Below are positions 34,672-43,860 of a DNA stretch of 64,000 nt, piece after piece (positions within the stretch are counted from its first letter, which is position 1; every line of letters begins with the position of its first letter). The translations under genes and the position numbers were made by a program. The DNA comes from JANWXD01 sp037446115 (GTDB lineage: Bacteria; Acidobacteriota; Terriglobia; Bryobacterales; Bryobacteraceae): the NCBI GenBank assembly GCA_037446115.1, contig JBBIJF010000019.1, positions 1 through 64,000 on the forward strand, given 5' to 3'. The notes beneath the pieces were generated by a model. That model was given only the letters and a program-made list of their open reading frames with translations. It searched no databases and was not told the origin of the DNA.

Positions 34672-36215
34672 AACACGTGCTCCCGCTTCTTGCGGCCCTG
34701 ACCTGTTCAGCGTCGGAGCTCCCACCTCTTGACCAGCTCAAGCAGGTTGCCTCCGAGATGACGGATGCCCGGGCGGCGTTCACGCAGCAGATCGTGGACT
34801 CGATCTTCAGCTTCGCCGAGTTGGGCTACCAGGAGTTTGAAACCTCGGCGTATCTCACAGAGCTGCTCGAAAAGGAAGGATTCCGGGTCGAGCGCGGCGT
34901 GGCCGGGATGCCGACGGCTTTTGTTGCAAGCTGGGGTTCCGGCAAACCCGTGATCGGCTTCATGGCGGACATTGACGGGCTGCCGGAGACCTCTCAGAAG
35001 CCCGGGGTGGCCTATCACGACCCGCTGATCCCCAACGGCCCGGGCCACGGTGAGGGTCACAACGCCGGCCAAGCGGTCAACATCACGGCGGCGCTGGTGG
35101 TCAAGCAGCTCATGGAGCGATACAAGATTCCGGGCACGTTGCGGATCTATCCGGGGGTGGCCGAGGAGCTGCTCGGCAGCCGGACCTACATGGTGCTGGC
35201 CGGATTGTTCCGAGACGTGGATGTGATGCTGAGCAGCCACATCAGCAGCGACTTCGGAACCCATTACGGCCCGCGCGGATCAGGGCTCGTTTCGACCCAG
35301 TACACCTTTCACGGGCAGAGCGCCCACGGGGCCGGCTCCCCCTGGCGCGGTCGCAGCGCGCTCGATGCCGTCGAGCTGATGAATGTGGCGTGGAACTATC
35401 GCCGCGAGCACCTGCGCCCGCAGCAGCGGTCCCACTATGTGATCGTGCACGGCGGCGATCAGCCCAACGTGGTGCCGCCGGTGGCGACGGTGTGGTACTT
35501 CTTCCGCGAGTGGGACTACGACCGCATCCGCGAGCTGCATCAAATCGGCACGCGCATCGCCCAGGCCGCCGCGCAGATGACCGACACGACCATGACGGAG
35601 CGCGTGCTGGCTGCCACTTGGCCGGGGCATTTCAACAAGCCTCTGGCGGAAGCCTTACACGCCAACATCCGGCGGGTGGGCATGCCGGCATGGTCCCCGG
35701 AGGACGAGCAGTTGGCCCGCGCCGCGCAGGCCGAATTGAAGGCCCGGGTCGAGGGCTTGCGCAAGCAGGTGGCGGAGCTGAAACCGGACGCCGATCCCTA
35801 CGAATCGGCGGGGTCGGACGACATCGCCGAGGTTTCCTGGAATCTGCCCACGGTGGTGCTGCGCTATCCCGGCAACATTCCGGGAATGATCGGACATCAC
35901 TGGTCGAGCGCCATCGCCATGGCCACACCGATCGCCCACAAAGGGGCTACGGCAGGAGCCAAAGCTATGGCGATGACGGCCCTGGACGTGCTCCTGCGTC
36001 CGGAGCTGCTGGAGTCCGCACGAGCGTACTTCGCCGAGCAGACGAAAGAGACTAAGTGGAAGTCGCTGATTCCCGAAGGTACGCAGCCTCCGGTTGAGTT
36101 GAACCGCGAGCGGATGGAACGGTTTCGCTCCCAGCTGAAGCCGCTGCGCTACGATCCTTCGCGCTACCGCACCTATCTCGAGCAGCTCGGCATCAAATAC
36201 CCGACTCTCCGGTGA
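34668..36215 (+). CDS. Exported M20-family amidohydrolase (AbgB-like)
   Basis: This is a 515-residue zinc-dependent amidase/peptidase-like enzyme with a short signal peptide (MKHVLPLLAALTCSAS). Family-typical metal-site segments are visible: GFMADIDGLPE, GHGEGHNAGQ, PGVAEELLGS and MIGHHWSSAIAM near the C-terminus. An insertion domain starts at TYMVLAGLF and contains HGQSAHGAGSPWRGRSALD, the dimerisation lid. The closest pattern is the aminobenzoyl-glutamate hydrolase subunit B group. Its substrate is unknown. Being coupled to the adaptor gene, it might act on a compound exported by the pump. Its 3' end overlaps the convergent gene by 23 bp. Confidence 0.86.
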   Translation: MKHVLPLLAALTCSASELPPLDQLKQVASEMTDARAAFTQQIVDSIFSFAELGYQEFETSAYLTELLEKEGFRVERGVAGMPTAFVASWGSGKPVIGFMADIDGLPETSQKPGVAYHDPLIPNGPGHGEGHNAGQAVNITAALVVKQLMERYKIPGTLRIYPGVAEELLGSRTYMVLAGLFRDVDVMLSSHISSDFGTHYGPRGSGLVSTQYTFHGQSAHGAGSPWRGRSALDAVELMNVAWNYRREHLRPQQRSHYVIVHGGDQPNVVPPVATVWYFFREWDYDRIRELHQIGTRIAQAAAQMTDTTMTERVLAATWPGHFNKPLAEALHANIRRVGMPAWSPEDEQLARAAQAELKARVEGLRKQVAELKPDADPYESAGSDDIAEVSWNLPTVVLRYPGNIPGMIGHHWSSAIAMATPIAHKGATAGAKAMAMTALDVLLRPELLESARAYFAEQTKETKWKSLIPEGTQPPVELNRERMERFRSQLKPLRYDPSRYRTYLEQLGIKYPTLR

Positions 36216-38574
36216 GCGCCACCGCCGGGCTGGAAAGCGGCTGGCGGGCCGGGCGCCGGGCAAGCGCCAGCCGCAGAATCAGCAGCGCGCAGAAATAGAG
36301 AGCGCCGCCCGCCACGAGCGTCAGGCGCAGGCCGGCGTAGATGGCCGCGACAATCGCCAGCACGGATCCCATCACACTGGCGGCCGCATTGAGGGACCAG
36401 GCCAGCTTAACGGAGGAGGCGTGGCGGGTTTCGAGCAGGGCAAGGCCGGTCGGGAAGGGCATCCCCATCCAGAACGCGGGTGCGGCAACCAGCACTGCCG
36501 CCAGGATCACCTTAAGGCCGAACGGCCAGGCTACGGCGGCCTCACTCAGCGCAGGCACCACCCAGGCCAAGAGAATGACAATGACGCCCGCCGAGGCCAG
36601 CACCGCACTCAGACGGGCGATCGAGAGCGCGACGATTCGCCGCGACAACAAACTGCCCGCTCCGCTCGCCATGAGCATCGTCAAAATCACCACGGTAAGG
36701 GCATAGGTGGGATGCCCGAGAAACAGCACCAGTTTCTGGATCAGGGCCACCTGCACGATGATGTAGCCTGCCCCGATGGCAACGAAATACAACAGGAGCG
36801 CCGGCACTCCTTTCTCACGCGGCAAACGGCCGCCAAGCAGAAACGGAGGCAGCGCGAGGATCAGGGCGGTTGCGGCCACGCTCACCCCCACAAGACTGAA
36901 CAACAGGGGCACGGCGCGGTTGATCTTGTAATCTGCGCTGAGGCGTGAGGCGCTTTTGAGGAATTCCCAAATGTCGCGCGGTTGTACGGTGTAAAAGAAG
37001 AAGGGCCGGTCGTCGGTGACCGGCGAGATGTCATAGGGGTAGGTTCGCTGGAAGGCCCGTGGATCCGGCGCGGTGAGCAGTCTGGCGAACGCGTTGGCGC
37101 CACTGTCTCCCGGCAGGTACAGCAGTTGTAGACCGGCCGCGGCGGTGGCCTGGCGGAGGCGCGCCAGATCGCCGGACGGGAAGGGCCGGCGGGCGATCAG
37201 GATCGTGTCGGTGGCGCCCCAGCCCGCCAAGTCTCTATCGGTACCTTCGCGAAGTACGGCGATGTGGCGTTGCGGCTCGCGCTGCCCCAGGCTTTTGAGC
37301 GCTTCCATGGCGAGCGCCACCAGACGCAGCGACTCGCGCGGCGGCTCCAGGCCCCAGCGCGTGAAAGCAAGTAGGCCGTCGGGGGTCAGCCGACTGAGAT
37401 AATCGCGGAACGCTTCGATCGTGTAGAGGCTGTTCTCCGACAAAGCGAAGGCTCCGGCGGCGGTGGCGGCCCAGGTGTCCACCAGCGTGGCCTGGATCAC
37501 CTGGTAACGTTCCGAGGTGCGCCGCACGAAGCGGCGCCCGTCTTCGATCACCAGGCGGACCTCGGGGCGGAAATAGAGACGCCGGCTGAGGTCGGGGAAG
37601 CGTTCACGCATGATGGTACGGGCGATGATCGGGTTGATCTCGACACCCGTGACGTCGCGGCTGCCCGCAGCCAGGGCTCGGGCGATGTCGTAGCCGCCGC
37701 CGGCGCCGATGACCAGCGTCTTGGCCCCGGGGCGCAGGAGATAGGGCATGCCGGGGCTTTTGTAGAGCAGCTCGCGGCGGTCCTTCTGGGTGAGATTGTC
37801 AAAGTCATACTGGGGAATGCCTGTGGAGGCGTCGGCATCAATGAAGATGCTGAGGCCGTTCCAGGCCGGGTCCGGCGCCAGGGCCACACGGGAAAAGCTG
37901 TTCCATTTCACAAAGCGCTCGTCTTTGAGGCTTCGGCCTTTGGCAAACCGCACGTCAATGATCGCCGCCTTGGCATTGAGGATGACGAGTGCAACCAGGG
38001 TCAGCGCCAGCCCCGCGCTCGCGGCGCGCCTGCTGACGTCACCAGCCTGGCTGAACCAGACTGCGGCCGCTGCTGCGTACAGGATCGCAGCCGCCAGTAC
38101 CGTATTCGGCCCGCCGAGGGTGTTTAAAAGCGGGATCAAGGCCAGACAGCCCGCGCCCGCGCCGAGCAGGTCGAAAAAATACACCCGCCCAATCCGTTCG
38201 ATACCTTCCGAGATGACCAGGGAGATGACGGCGCCGGAAAAGAAAAACGGCAACGCACTGAGGAAGTAGACTCCTGCGAGAGTCCAATAGCCGGGATCCC
38301 CGCGGCGAGAGAGCAGAAAGGCCAGACACCCCACCACAGCCAGGCTGTTCAGCACCGACAGGATGCCGAGCTTGGAGAAGAACTTTCCGTGCCAGCCGGC
38401 AACCACGTAAGAAAAGACCCCTCCCGCCCCAAGTCCGAATAGCGCGATGGAGATGGCTAAGAACGCGAAGTGGTAGTAGAAAACGACGGAAAAGATCCGC
38501 GTGATCGCCAGCTCAAGGATGAGCGCAGCGGACGTGGTCAGCGCCAGTCCGAGGTACAGATAGGGCCACGGCAT
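36193..38574 (-). CDS. Polytopic membrane protein with spermidine-synthase-like SAM-binding domain
   Basis: This 793-residue protein starts with a membrane module of about seven helices (PYLYLGLALTTSAALILELAITRIF onwards). A cytoplasmic spermidine-synthase-like Rossmann domain follows, with TLVIGAGGGYDIARAL (SAM loop), VTGVEINPIIA, VIEDGRRFV and YQVIQATLVDTW. A second block of helices reaches the C-terminus. The SAM loop is intact, but polyamine-synthase residues that bind putrescine cannot be confirmed, so aminopropyl transfer is uncertain. The ATG at 38574 is preferred; an upstream TTG at 38667 would add 31 residues of unremarkable sequence. The 3' end overlaps the convergent amidohydrolase gene. 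Confidence 0.85.
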   Translation of the reverse strand: MPWPYLYLGLALTTSAALILELAITRIFSVVFYYHFAFLAISIALFGLGAGGVFSYVVAGWHGKFFSKLGILSVLNSLAVVGCLAFLLSRRGDPGYWTLAGVYFLSALPFFFSGAVISLVISEGIERIGRVYFFDLLGAGAGCLALIPLLNTLGGPNTVLAAAILYAAAAAVWFSQAGDVSRRAASAGLALTLVALVILNAKAAIIDVRFAKGRSLKDERFVKWNSFSRVALAPDPAWNGLSIFIDADASTGIPQYDFDNLTQKDRRELLYKSPGMPYLLRPGAKTLVIGAGGGYDIARALAAGSRDVTGVEINPIIARTIMRERFPDLSRRLYFRPEVRLVIEDGRRFVRRTSERYQVIQATLVDTWAATAAGAFALSENSLYTIEAFRDYLSRLTPDGLLAFTRWGLEPPRESLRLVALAMEALKSLGQREPQRHIAVLREGTDRDLAGWGATDTILIARRPFPSGDLARLRQATAAAGLQLLYLPGDSGANAFARLLTAPDPRAFQRTYPYDISPVTDDRPFFFYTVQPRDIWEFLKSASRLSADYKINRAVPLLFSLVGVSVAATALILALPPFLLGGRLPREKGVPALLLYFVAIGAGYIIVQVALIQKLVLFLGHPTYALTVVILTMLMASGAGSLLSRRIVALSIARLSAVLASAGVIVILLAWVVPALSEAAVAWPFGLKVILAAVLVAAPAFWMGMPFPTGLALLETRHASSVKLAWSLNAAASVMGSVLAIVAAIYAGLRLTLVAGGALYFCALLILRLALARRPARQPLSSPAVALTGESGI

Positions 38575-38667
38575 TCCCGGTCGCGAGGAGGATGCGGAAG
38601 GGCCCTGCAACTCACCATGGTACGCCACAGCCGGCAGCCTGCGTCCTGTCTTGGTGACTAGACGCAA

Positions 38668-38687
38668 CGAAACGGCAGCCCGTTTCG
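38668..38687 (-). terminator. Short hairpin after the OPT/metallo-hydrolase unit
   Basis: An 8-bp perfect stem CGAAACGG (38668-38675) and CCGTTTCG (38680-38687) with a 4-nt loop lies about 10 nt downstream of the metallo-hydrolase stop on the minus strand. Only a short T-poor tail follows, so it is a modest terminator candidate. Confidence 0.4.
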
Positions 38688-38697
38688 CCGGCGTGTC

Positions 38698-39480
38698 CTA
38701 CGCACCCGGGAACAGGAGCACTTTACCGTGTTCCAGCAGGACGTAGCGCACCTCCGGGGCCTTCAGCCGAAGCGAAGCGCGGAACTGGCCCGGATCCACA
38801 GCGTTGTCGGCAAACATGTCATAGTGACAGGGGATCGCGGCCTTCGGACGGATGACAGAGGCGAGCTGGGCCGCCTCCCAGTGCGAGAGATTATTAAAAC
38901 CGCCGTTAATGCAGGTGATCATCAGATCGGGCGAGTACTTTGCGGCCGAATACAGCAGTTCACTGAAATCCGTGTCGCCGGTGATATAGACGCGCGGGCC
39001 TCGGGCGAACTCGAGGACGTAGCCCATGTGGTTCAGGTCCGTGTCGTCGGTGGGCAGCGCGAACGTGCCGCGGAGGCGGATGTCGCGGAACTCGATTTCG
39101 CACGCGGGCCACGCCGGCACGATGCGGCCGCTTTCGACTCCCTCGGAGGCGAACGTCTGGCAACTCGGATGCGGCCCGATGAACTGCATCGTGTCTTTGT
39201 TGCGCAGGCCTCGTATGGTCTCCGGGTCAGTATGGTCCTGATGGTTGTGCGTGCAGGCGAACACGTCCACCTGAAGTTCTTCGGGAGGGATGAGAACCGG
39301 GACGCGCCGCCTGAGATCGAGTCCCGGAACCAGAGAGGCGCAACTGTCGGTGAGGTAGAGATCCACGCCCGCCAGGGTCCCCTCCGCAGTCTTGAAGATG
39401 TACCCGTTCTGTCCCAACCACCACAGGGCCACCGAACCGCGCGGTACGCGGAACTCTCGGATTTCACGCATCAGCGACAT
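38698..39480 (-). CDS. Metallo-beta-lactamase-fold hydrolase (UlaG-like)
   Basis: This 260-residue cytoplasmic hydrolase has the metal-binding motif CTHNHQDHTD (HxHxDH), then GPHPSCQTF, and DLNHMGYVLE with YITGDTDFSELLY supplying later ligands. CINGGFNNLSHWEAAQL and AIPCHYDMFADN complete the set. The overall plan resembles UlaG, the L-ascorbate-6-phosphate lactonase, but no ula genes are present, so the substrate is open. The ATG at 39480 precedes SLMREIREFRVPRGS; a longer upstream frame has no family similarity. It is 14 nt downstream of the OPT transporter gene and probably cotranscribed. Confidence 0.85.
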   Translation of the reverse strand: MSLMREIREFRVPRGSVALWWLGQNGYIFKTAEGTLAGVDLYLTDSCASLVPGLDLRRRVPVLIPPEELQVDVFACTHNHQDHTDPETIRGLRNKDTMQFIGPHPSCQTFASEGVESGRIVPAWPACEIEFRDIRLRGTFALPTDDTDLNHMGYVLEFARGPRVYITGDTDFSELLYSAAKYSPDLMITCINGGFNNLSHWEAAQLASVIRPKAAIPCHYDMFADNAVDPGQFRASLRLKAPEVRYVLLEHGKVLLFPGA

Positions 39481-39494
39481 CGCCGGACTCCGCC

Positions 39495-41513
39495 TCACAT
39501 GATCGCCGCGGGAGGGGCCGGCTCCTCGGGTCGCCCGGCGTGTGCCAGGGGCACACGGACCATGACCAGCGCCAGCAGCAGCAACACGGCAACTCCGGTC
39601 AGGAACGACGGTTGGGCGAACACAACCGGCAGGGGCCATTCGAAGAAGCGGAAGGTCGCCACCACCAGTCCCATGACGGCCTCTCCGGCAATCAGGCCGG
39701 ACGCCGTCAGAATGCCGGCGTTCTCCACACGCGCTCTTTGCGCCTCATTGAAGCCCCGGCGGTCACGCGCCGTATCGGTCAGCCAACGAATCAGGCCGCC
39801 GACAAAGATGGCGAACGTGGTTTCGAGCGGAAGGTACATGCCCACGGCGAACAGCATCGGGCTACGGACCTGAACCATGATTAGGGCAAAACCCATCATG
39901 ATGCCGACCACGACCAGCGGCCAGGGCATCTCGCCTCCGACGATTCCCTGAGCCAGGGAGGCCATCAGACCGGCTTGCGGCGCCGAAAGTTCCTTGTCGC
40001 CGAAACCGATGCCGCCCGCGTTGATGTTGCCCTGGTGCAGTACGAGCAGCGGGAAGTACAGGAGCGCACTGGCCACGAGCACGCCGAGGAAGTCGCCGAT
40101 CTGCATGCTGCGCGGCGTGCCGCCGAGGATGTGGCCCACTTTGAGGTCCTGCAGCATCTCGCCGGCCACGGCCGAGGACACGCAGACCACGGCGGCCACT
40201 CCCAGCACCGCCGCCACGCCGCTCATCCCGGACACTCCGATGGAGACCATCAGCAGGGCCGCCACGATGAGCGTCGACAGCGTGAGTCCGGAGACCGGAT
40301 TATTGGAAGAGCCGATCATGCCCACGAGGTTGCCGGACACCGCTGCAAAGAAGAAACCGAGCACGAGCATGACCAGGGCGGCGGCCGCTCCTCCGGCCAG
40401 GCTGCCCGCAAAGTAGAAGTAGAGCAGCACCATGCACAGGAACGTAGCCGCCACGCCGAGTGCGGTGGTGCGCGCCCCGAGGTCGCGGTCCGTGCGGCTC
40501 ACCGCCTCGGTTTGGGCGCTCGCTTTCTTGAGGTCCGAGATCGCCCGCTTCATGCCTACCGCCAGACTCGTGCGCATGCGGAACAGAGTGAATCCGGCGC
40601 CGACCAGCATTCCGCCTACGGCGATGGGCCGCACGATGAACCGCCAGACGGCGCCCGCCAAGCTGCCCCAAGACTCCTCCGCGGCACCGGGTGGAAGTTG
40701 GGTTTGCAGTTGCGGGCCGAGGAAATAGAGGATCAGCGGGACCAGCAATCCCCAGGCCACCACCCCGCCGGAAAAATTCAGTGCGGCCAGACGCGGCCCG
40801 ATAATGTAACCGACGCCGAGGTAGGCGGGGCTCACCGCGGGCCCCGAGGCCATGGTTACGGCTCCAACGCCGACATCGCCCGCACCGCCGCCCAGACGGA
40901 CCACGCTGCGTCCGATTTCTCCGATGTGGAGGAAGAATTCTTTGCTCGCTGCAAACAGCTTGACCACGCCCAAGAAGTAGATCGCCGCCCCGAGCCCCAT
41001 GTTATAAAACAGCAGCCGTGCCGCCTCAGCGCCCCGCTGGCCGGCCTTGTGGATCTCGGCGGCAGCCACGGACTCGGGAAACGGTAGTTCCGGGTCGGTG
41101 ACCATGACGCGCCGCAGCAGCGTGACAAACAGAATACCCAGAACGCCGCCCACCAGCATCAGAACCGTGGACTTCCAGTACGCATGCTCAAAGTCGAAGG
41201 AAGGCCATGCGCGGGAGATCACGAACGCCGGAATGGTGAAGATCGCGCCGGCGGCCACCGACTCGCCGATCGAGCCCACCGTGCGTGCGATGTTTTCCTC
41301 CAGAATCGAGCCGCGCCACAGCCGCAGCACCGCCATGCTGATCACCGCGGCAGGATAGGTGGCGGCGATGGTCATGCCGGCGCGCAGGCCCAGATACGCA
41401 TTGGCTGCACCCAGCACCACGGTCATGATGAGCCCGAGCAACACCGCGCGCAGCGTGAACTCCGACATCTGCAGGGTCTCGGGCACGAAGGGCCGGTAGG
41501 TTTCTTTGGTCAT
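39495..41513 (-). CDS. OPT family oligopeptide transporter
   Basis: This 672-residue polytopic membrane protein of the prokaryotic OPT family imports oligopeptides or metal chelates by proton symport. It has about 14-16 helices. Characteristic segments are LGAANAYLGLRAGMTIAATY near the start, VMVTDPELPFPESVAAAEIH, GLLVPLILYFLGPQ and MIGSSNNPVSGLT. The ATG at 41513 has GAGGAA 5 nt upstream and lies about 15 nt from the predicted transcription start. Cotranscription with the downstream metallo-hydrolase suggests the latter processes an imported compound. Substrate is unknown. Confidence 0.92.
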   Translation of the reverse strand: MTKETYRPFVPETLQMSEFTLRAVLLGLIMTVVLGAANAYLGLRAGMTIAATYPAAVISMAVLRLWRGSILEENIARTVGSIGESVAAGAIFTIPAFVISRAWPSFDFEHAYWKSTVLMLVGGVLGILFVTLLRRVMVTDPELPFPESVAAAEIHKAGQRGAEAARLLFYNMGLGAAIYFLGVVKLFAASKEFFLHIGEIGRSVVRLGGGAGDVGVGAVTMASGPAVSPAYLGVGYIIGPRLAALNFSGGVVAWGLLVPLILYFLGPQLQTQLPPGAAEESWGSLAGAVWRFIVRPIAVGGMLVGAGFTLFRMRTSLAVGMKRAISDLKKASAQTEAVSRTDRDLGARTTALGVAATFLCMVLLYFYFAGSLAGGAAAALVMLVLGFFFAAVSGNLVGMIGSSNNPVSGLTLSTLIVAALLMVSIGVSGMSGVAAVLGVAAVVCVSSAVAGEMLQDLKVGHILGGTPRSMQIGDFLGVLVASALLYFPLLVLHQGNINAGGIGFGDKELSAPQAGLMASLAQGIVGGEMPWPLVVVGIMMGFALIMVQVRSPMLFAVGMYLPLETTFAIFVGGLIRWLTDTARDRRGFNEAQRARVENAGILTASGLIAGEAVMGLVVATFRFFEWPLPVVFAQPSFLTGVAVLLLLALVMVRVPLAHAGRPEEPAPPAAIM

Positions 41514-41534
41514 GCGTTCCTCGCAAACGGCATC

Positions 41535-41540
41535 ATTATA
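41535..41540 (-). promoter_or_regulatory. Consensus -10 element for the OPT transporter gene
   Basis: A perfect TATAAT on the minus strand lies about 21 nt upstream of the ATG. It is embedded in the inverted repeat GGCAT/ATGCC with a 6-nt loop (41529-41544), a possible operator. No good -35 element is visible at 16-18 bp, hinting at activation or an extended -10 type. The remaining spacer to 41726 shows nothing else that can be named. Confidence 0.5.
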
Positions 41541-41726
41541 TGCCGGATGGGCCAGGTTCTCCGCCGGAGGGCCCGGGGCGGGACATCCTTGGGGAAGGGC
41601 AGCCGGCCGCAGCATCTGCACTCGGACAGCCGGTGCACCGGCCCCGGCCCCCGTCCAGGGGCCGAGTCGAGGGTACAGCCGGAAGGAACCGCCGGCAGGG
41701 GTCCGGCAACTTCGCCGAGTCGCCCC

Positions 41727-43856
41727 TCAGAGCGGCCACTCCGAGGGGACGGCCGTGCTGCACTCGAGCCAGCCTTGGGCCGGAACCGCGTCAATCGGCA
41801 GGCTGTCTTGCCAGAGGGAAATCTGGATCTGCAGGGACGCATCGGTCCCAACGCCCAGAGCTGCCAAGGGCAGGCGGAGCTCGAGTACGCGCCGCCAGGC
41901 GCACTCGAAAGATCCACCCCGGGCCAGATCCGCCTCGACAAGCGTTGGCTCGCTCTCCTCCAGGCGAGCGCGCAGCGAGCTGCTCACGGGTGGCTGGCCC
42001 GCTCGCAGCCGGATCCGCACCTCCATCCTCCCCATCCCCGGCGGCAGGGTATGGAAATCCACGCGGAGGTAAAAATTCTCGCCATCGGCCCCGTAGTGGA
42101 TCTCGCGGATCAGACGCCGCTGCCCGTGCATGGCCTCCGAGCGGGGATCCGCCTTCCACACGCCTGCCCCCAGCCACTCGAAAAACGACGTGACCTCACC
42201 GTCAATCACGGCCTGCACCGGCCCCGTGGGCGGTATGTGCAATTCGACAGCAGGCAGCCGCAAGATCGGTCGCGAGAGCTCTTCGGGAGGTGGAACGCCG
42301 AGGGCACGGTAGGCGTTGGCCAGATGCGTGCGGTACAGCTGGTCGAACTCGGCACGGTTCGCAGAGGTGTGTTCCGGTCCGTACCACCAGCACCAGTCGC
42401 TGCCTTCGGCAATCAACAGCTCCTCGCGGGCCAGTTCCAGGTGCCGCGGTGGCGTCCCGGCCCCGGCGGTCACGCGCTCGAAGGTTTGTCTGGCCCGGAG
42501 CAGGTACTCCCAGGCGAGGTTATCCTCCTCCGAACCGATCCACACGTCGAAGTTGGCGTTGATCCAGGAACCCGGATGGACGCGATCGAGAGGTTGCGGT
42601 TCCACCTTGTGGAGTGCCTCGCCCAGAGTCACGGCGTGGACGTGGTCGTCTTCCGAGATGCGCCGGTACAGCTCGGCCAGAAAGGGCCGCCCGTTGCGGT
42701 CGTAGTATTCCCAGGCGTTTTCGCCGTCCAGGATCACAGCCAGCAGCGCATCGCGGCCGCTTGCCAGGACCGGGCGGCACGTCTCCCGCATCCGGGCCAT
42801 AAAGTCCGCTGCGGCCTGTGGGGCATCCATCCGGGAATACACAAAGCCGATCAGGTCGCTGAGGAAATGGTTGCGAAACACGATCGAGATCTGGCGCCCC
42901 TGCTGCCGCCACAAATAGGGCCGCAAAGCGGCTCCGGGTTCCAGACCGCCCAGCGTACGTGCCAGCACCGCATCATCACTGGCCGTCCAGCGGAATCCGG
43001 TTTCGGCGGCCAGAGCCAGCACCTCGTCGGAAACCGAACCCTCCGAAGGCCACAACCCTTCCGGCGCATTACCGAACCGTTCTTCCATGAACCGGCGGGC
43101 GCGTTCCAACTGTAGACGTGCATCCTCCGGGTAGCGGAAGCGGGAGGGCAGCGGCACATTGGGGTGTGCCACCGCCGCGATACTCGTGTCGCAGAGCAAG
43201 GGGAGTATCGGGTGATAGAAGGGCGTGGTCGAGATCTCGATCTGAGCCCGGGCGGCAAACTCACGGTAGACAGGGAGTACGCGGGCGAGGATCTCGCGCT
43301 CTTTGGCGATGACCAAGGCCTGATCTTCCAGGCTGTAGTCGCGTCCTTTGGCTACGAGAGCACGAACCTCCTCGTCCCGGGAGAGGAACTCTTCGTCAAA
43401 CCAAGCGAGTTGCGACAGAACCTGTAGGTCCCGAAACGCCTGGGGGTTGAACAGGCGGCGCGCGCGGCTCAGATCCCGCTGCACTTGCCGGAAGGCATCG
43501 TAGAGTTCCCCGTAACGGGGATAGCGGCGGATCAGCCGCTCCACGTTGGCCTGAAAGAAGTACTGGAGGATAAACTCTTGCTCTTCGCCCGTCAGCTCCT
43601 CGGCCGGCTTGGCGGCGCATCCCAGGAAAGGATCCGCCGCCTGGCCCGAGGCGTACTCCTCTAACTGAAGGACCAGGGACGGAACGAGATTAAAGGTCTG
43701 CCGCACGTGGGGAAAGTCGCGCAGGATGCTGACCATGCCGTAATAATCTTTGAGCCCGTGGAGCCGCGTCCAGGGCAGCTTGTACTGGCCTGTGATCAGG
43801 TCTTTATAAAAGGGCTGGTGCATGTGCCAGAGAAAGCACAGATAGATATCCGGCAT
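41727..43856 (-). CDS. Glycoside hydrolase family 57 protein (alpha-amylase/alpha-mannosidase type)
   Basis: This is a 709-residue cytoplasmic enzyme. The N-terminal signature FLWHMHQPFYKD is diagnostic of GH57, whose members cleave or rearrange alpha-glucans such as glycogen. The catalytic barrel continues through LPWTRLHGLKDYYGM and STTPFYHPILPLL, and GLWPSEGSVSDEVL matches the conserved family region. ILDGENAWEYY carries the general acid/base region. The C-terminal 250 residues are beta-rich. No signal peptide is present. The start is 4 nt from the stop of the preceding beta-propeller gene, so it is the last member of the nadA unit. Exact activity cannot be fixed. Confidence 0.9.
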   Translation of the reverse strand: MPDIYLCFLWHMHQPFYKDLITGQYKLPWTRLHGLKDYYGMVSILRDFPHVRQTFNLVPSLVLQLEEYASGQAADPFLGCAAKPAEELTGEEQEFILQYFFQANVERLIRRYPRYGELYDAFRQVQRDLSRARRLFNPQAFRDLQVLSQLAWFDEEFLSRDEEVRALVAKGRDYSLEDQALVIAKEREILARVLPVYREFAARAQIEISTTPFYHPILPLLCDTSIAAVAHPNVPLPSRFRYPEDARLQLERARRFMEERFGNAPEGLWPSEGSVSDEVLALAAETGFRWTASDDAVLARTLGGLEPGAALRPYLWRQQGRQISIVFRNHFLSDLIGFVYSRMDAPQAAADFMARMRETCRPVLASGRDALLAVILDGENAWEYYDRNGRPFLAELYRRISEDDHVHAVTLGEALHKVEPQPLDRVHPGSWINANFDVWIGSEEDNLAWEYLLRARQTFERVTAGAGTPPRHLELAREELLIAEGSDWCWWYGPEHTSANRAEFDQLYRTHLANAYRALGVPPPEELSRPILRLPAVELHIPPTGPVQAVIDGEVTSFFEWLGAGVWKADPRSEAMHGQRRLIREIHYGADGENFYLRVDFHTLPPGMGRMEVRIRLRAGQPPVSSSLRARLEESEPTLVEADLARGGSFECAWRRVLELRLPLAALGVGTDASLQIQISLWQDSLPIDAVPAQGWLECSTAVPSEWPL

Positions 43857-43860
43857 GAGA

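Noticed and set aside
41514..41726. Search for an RNA gene in the 213-bp GC-rich spacer upstream of the OPT gene
   Set aside because: No cloverleaf, T-loop sequence or riboswitch core could be built; only the promoter and a short inverted repeat stand out.
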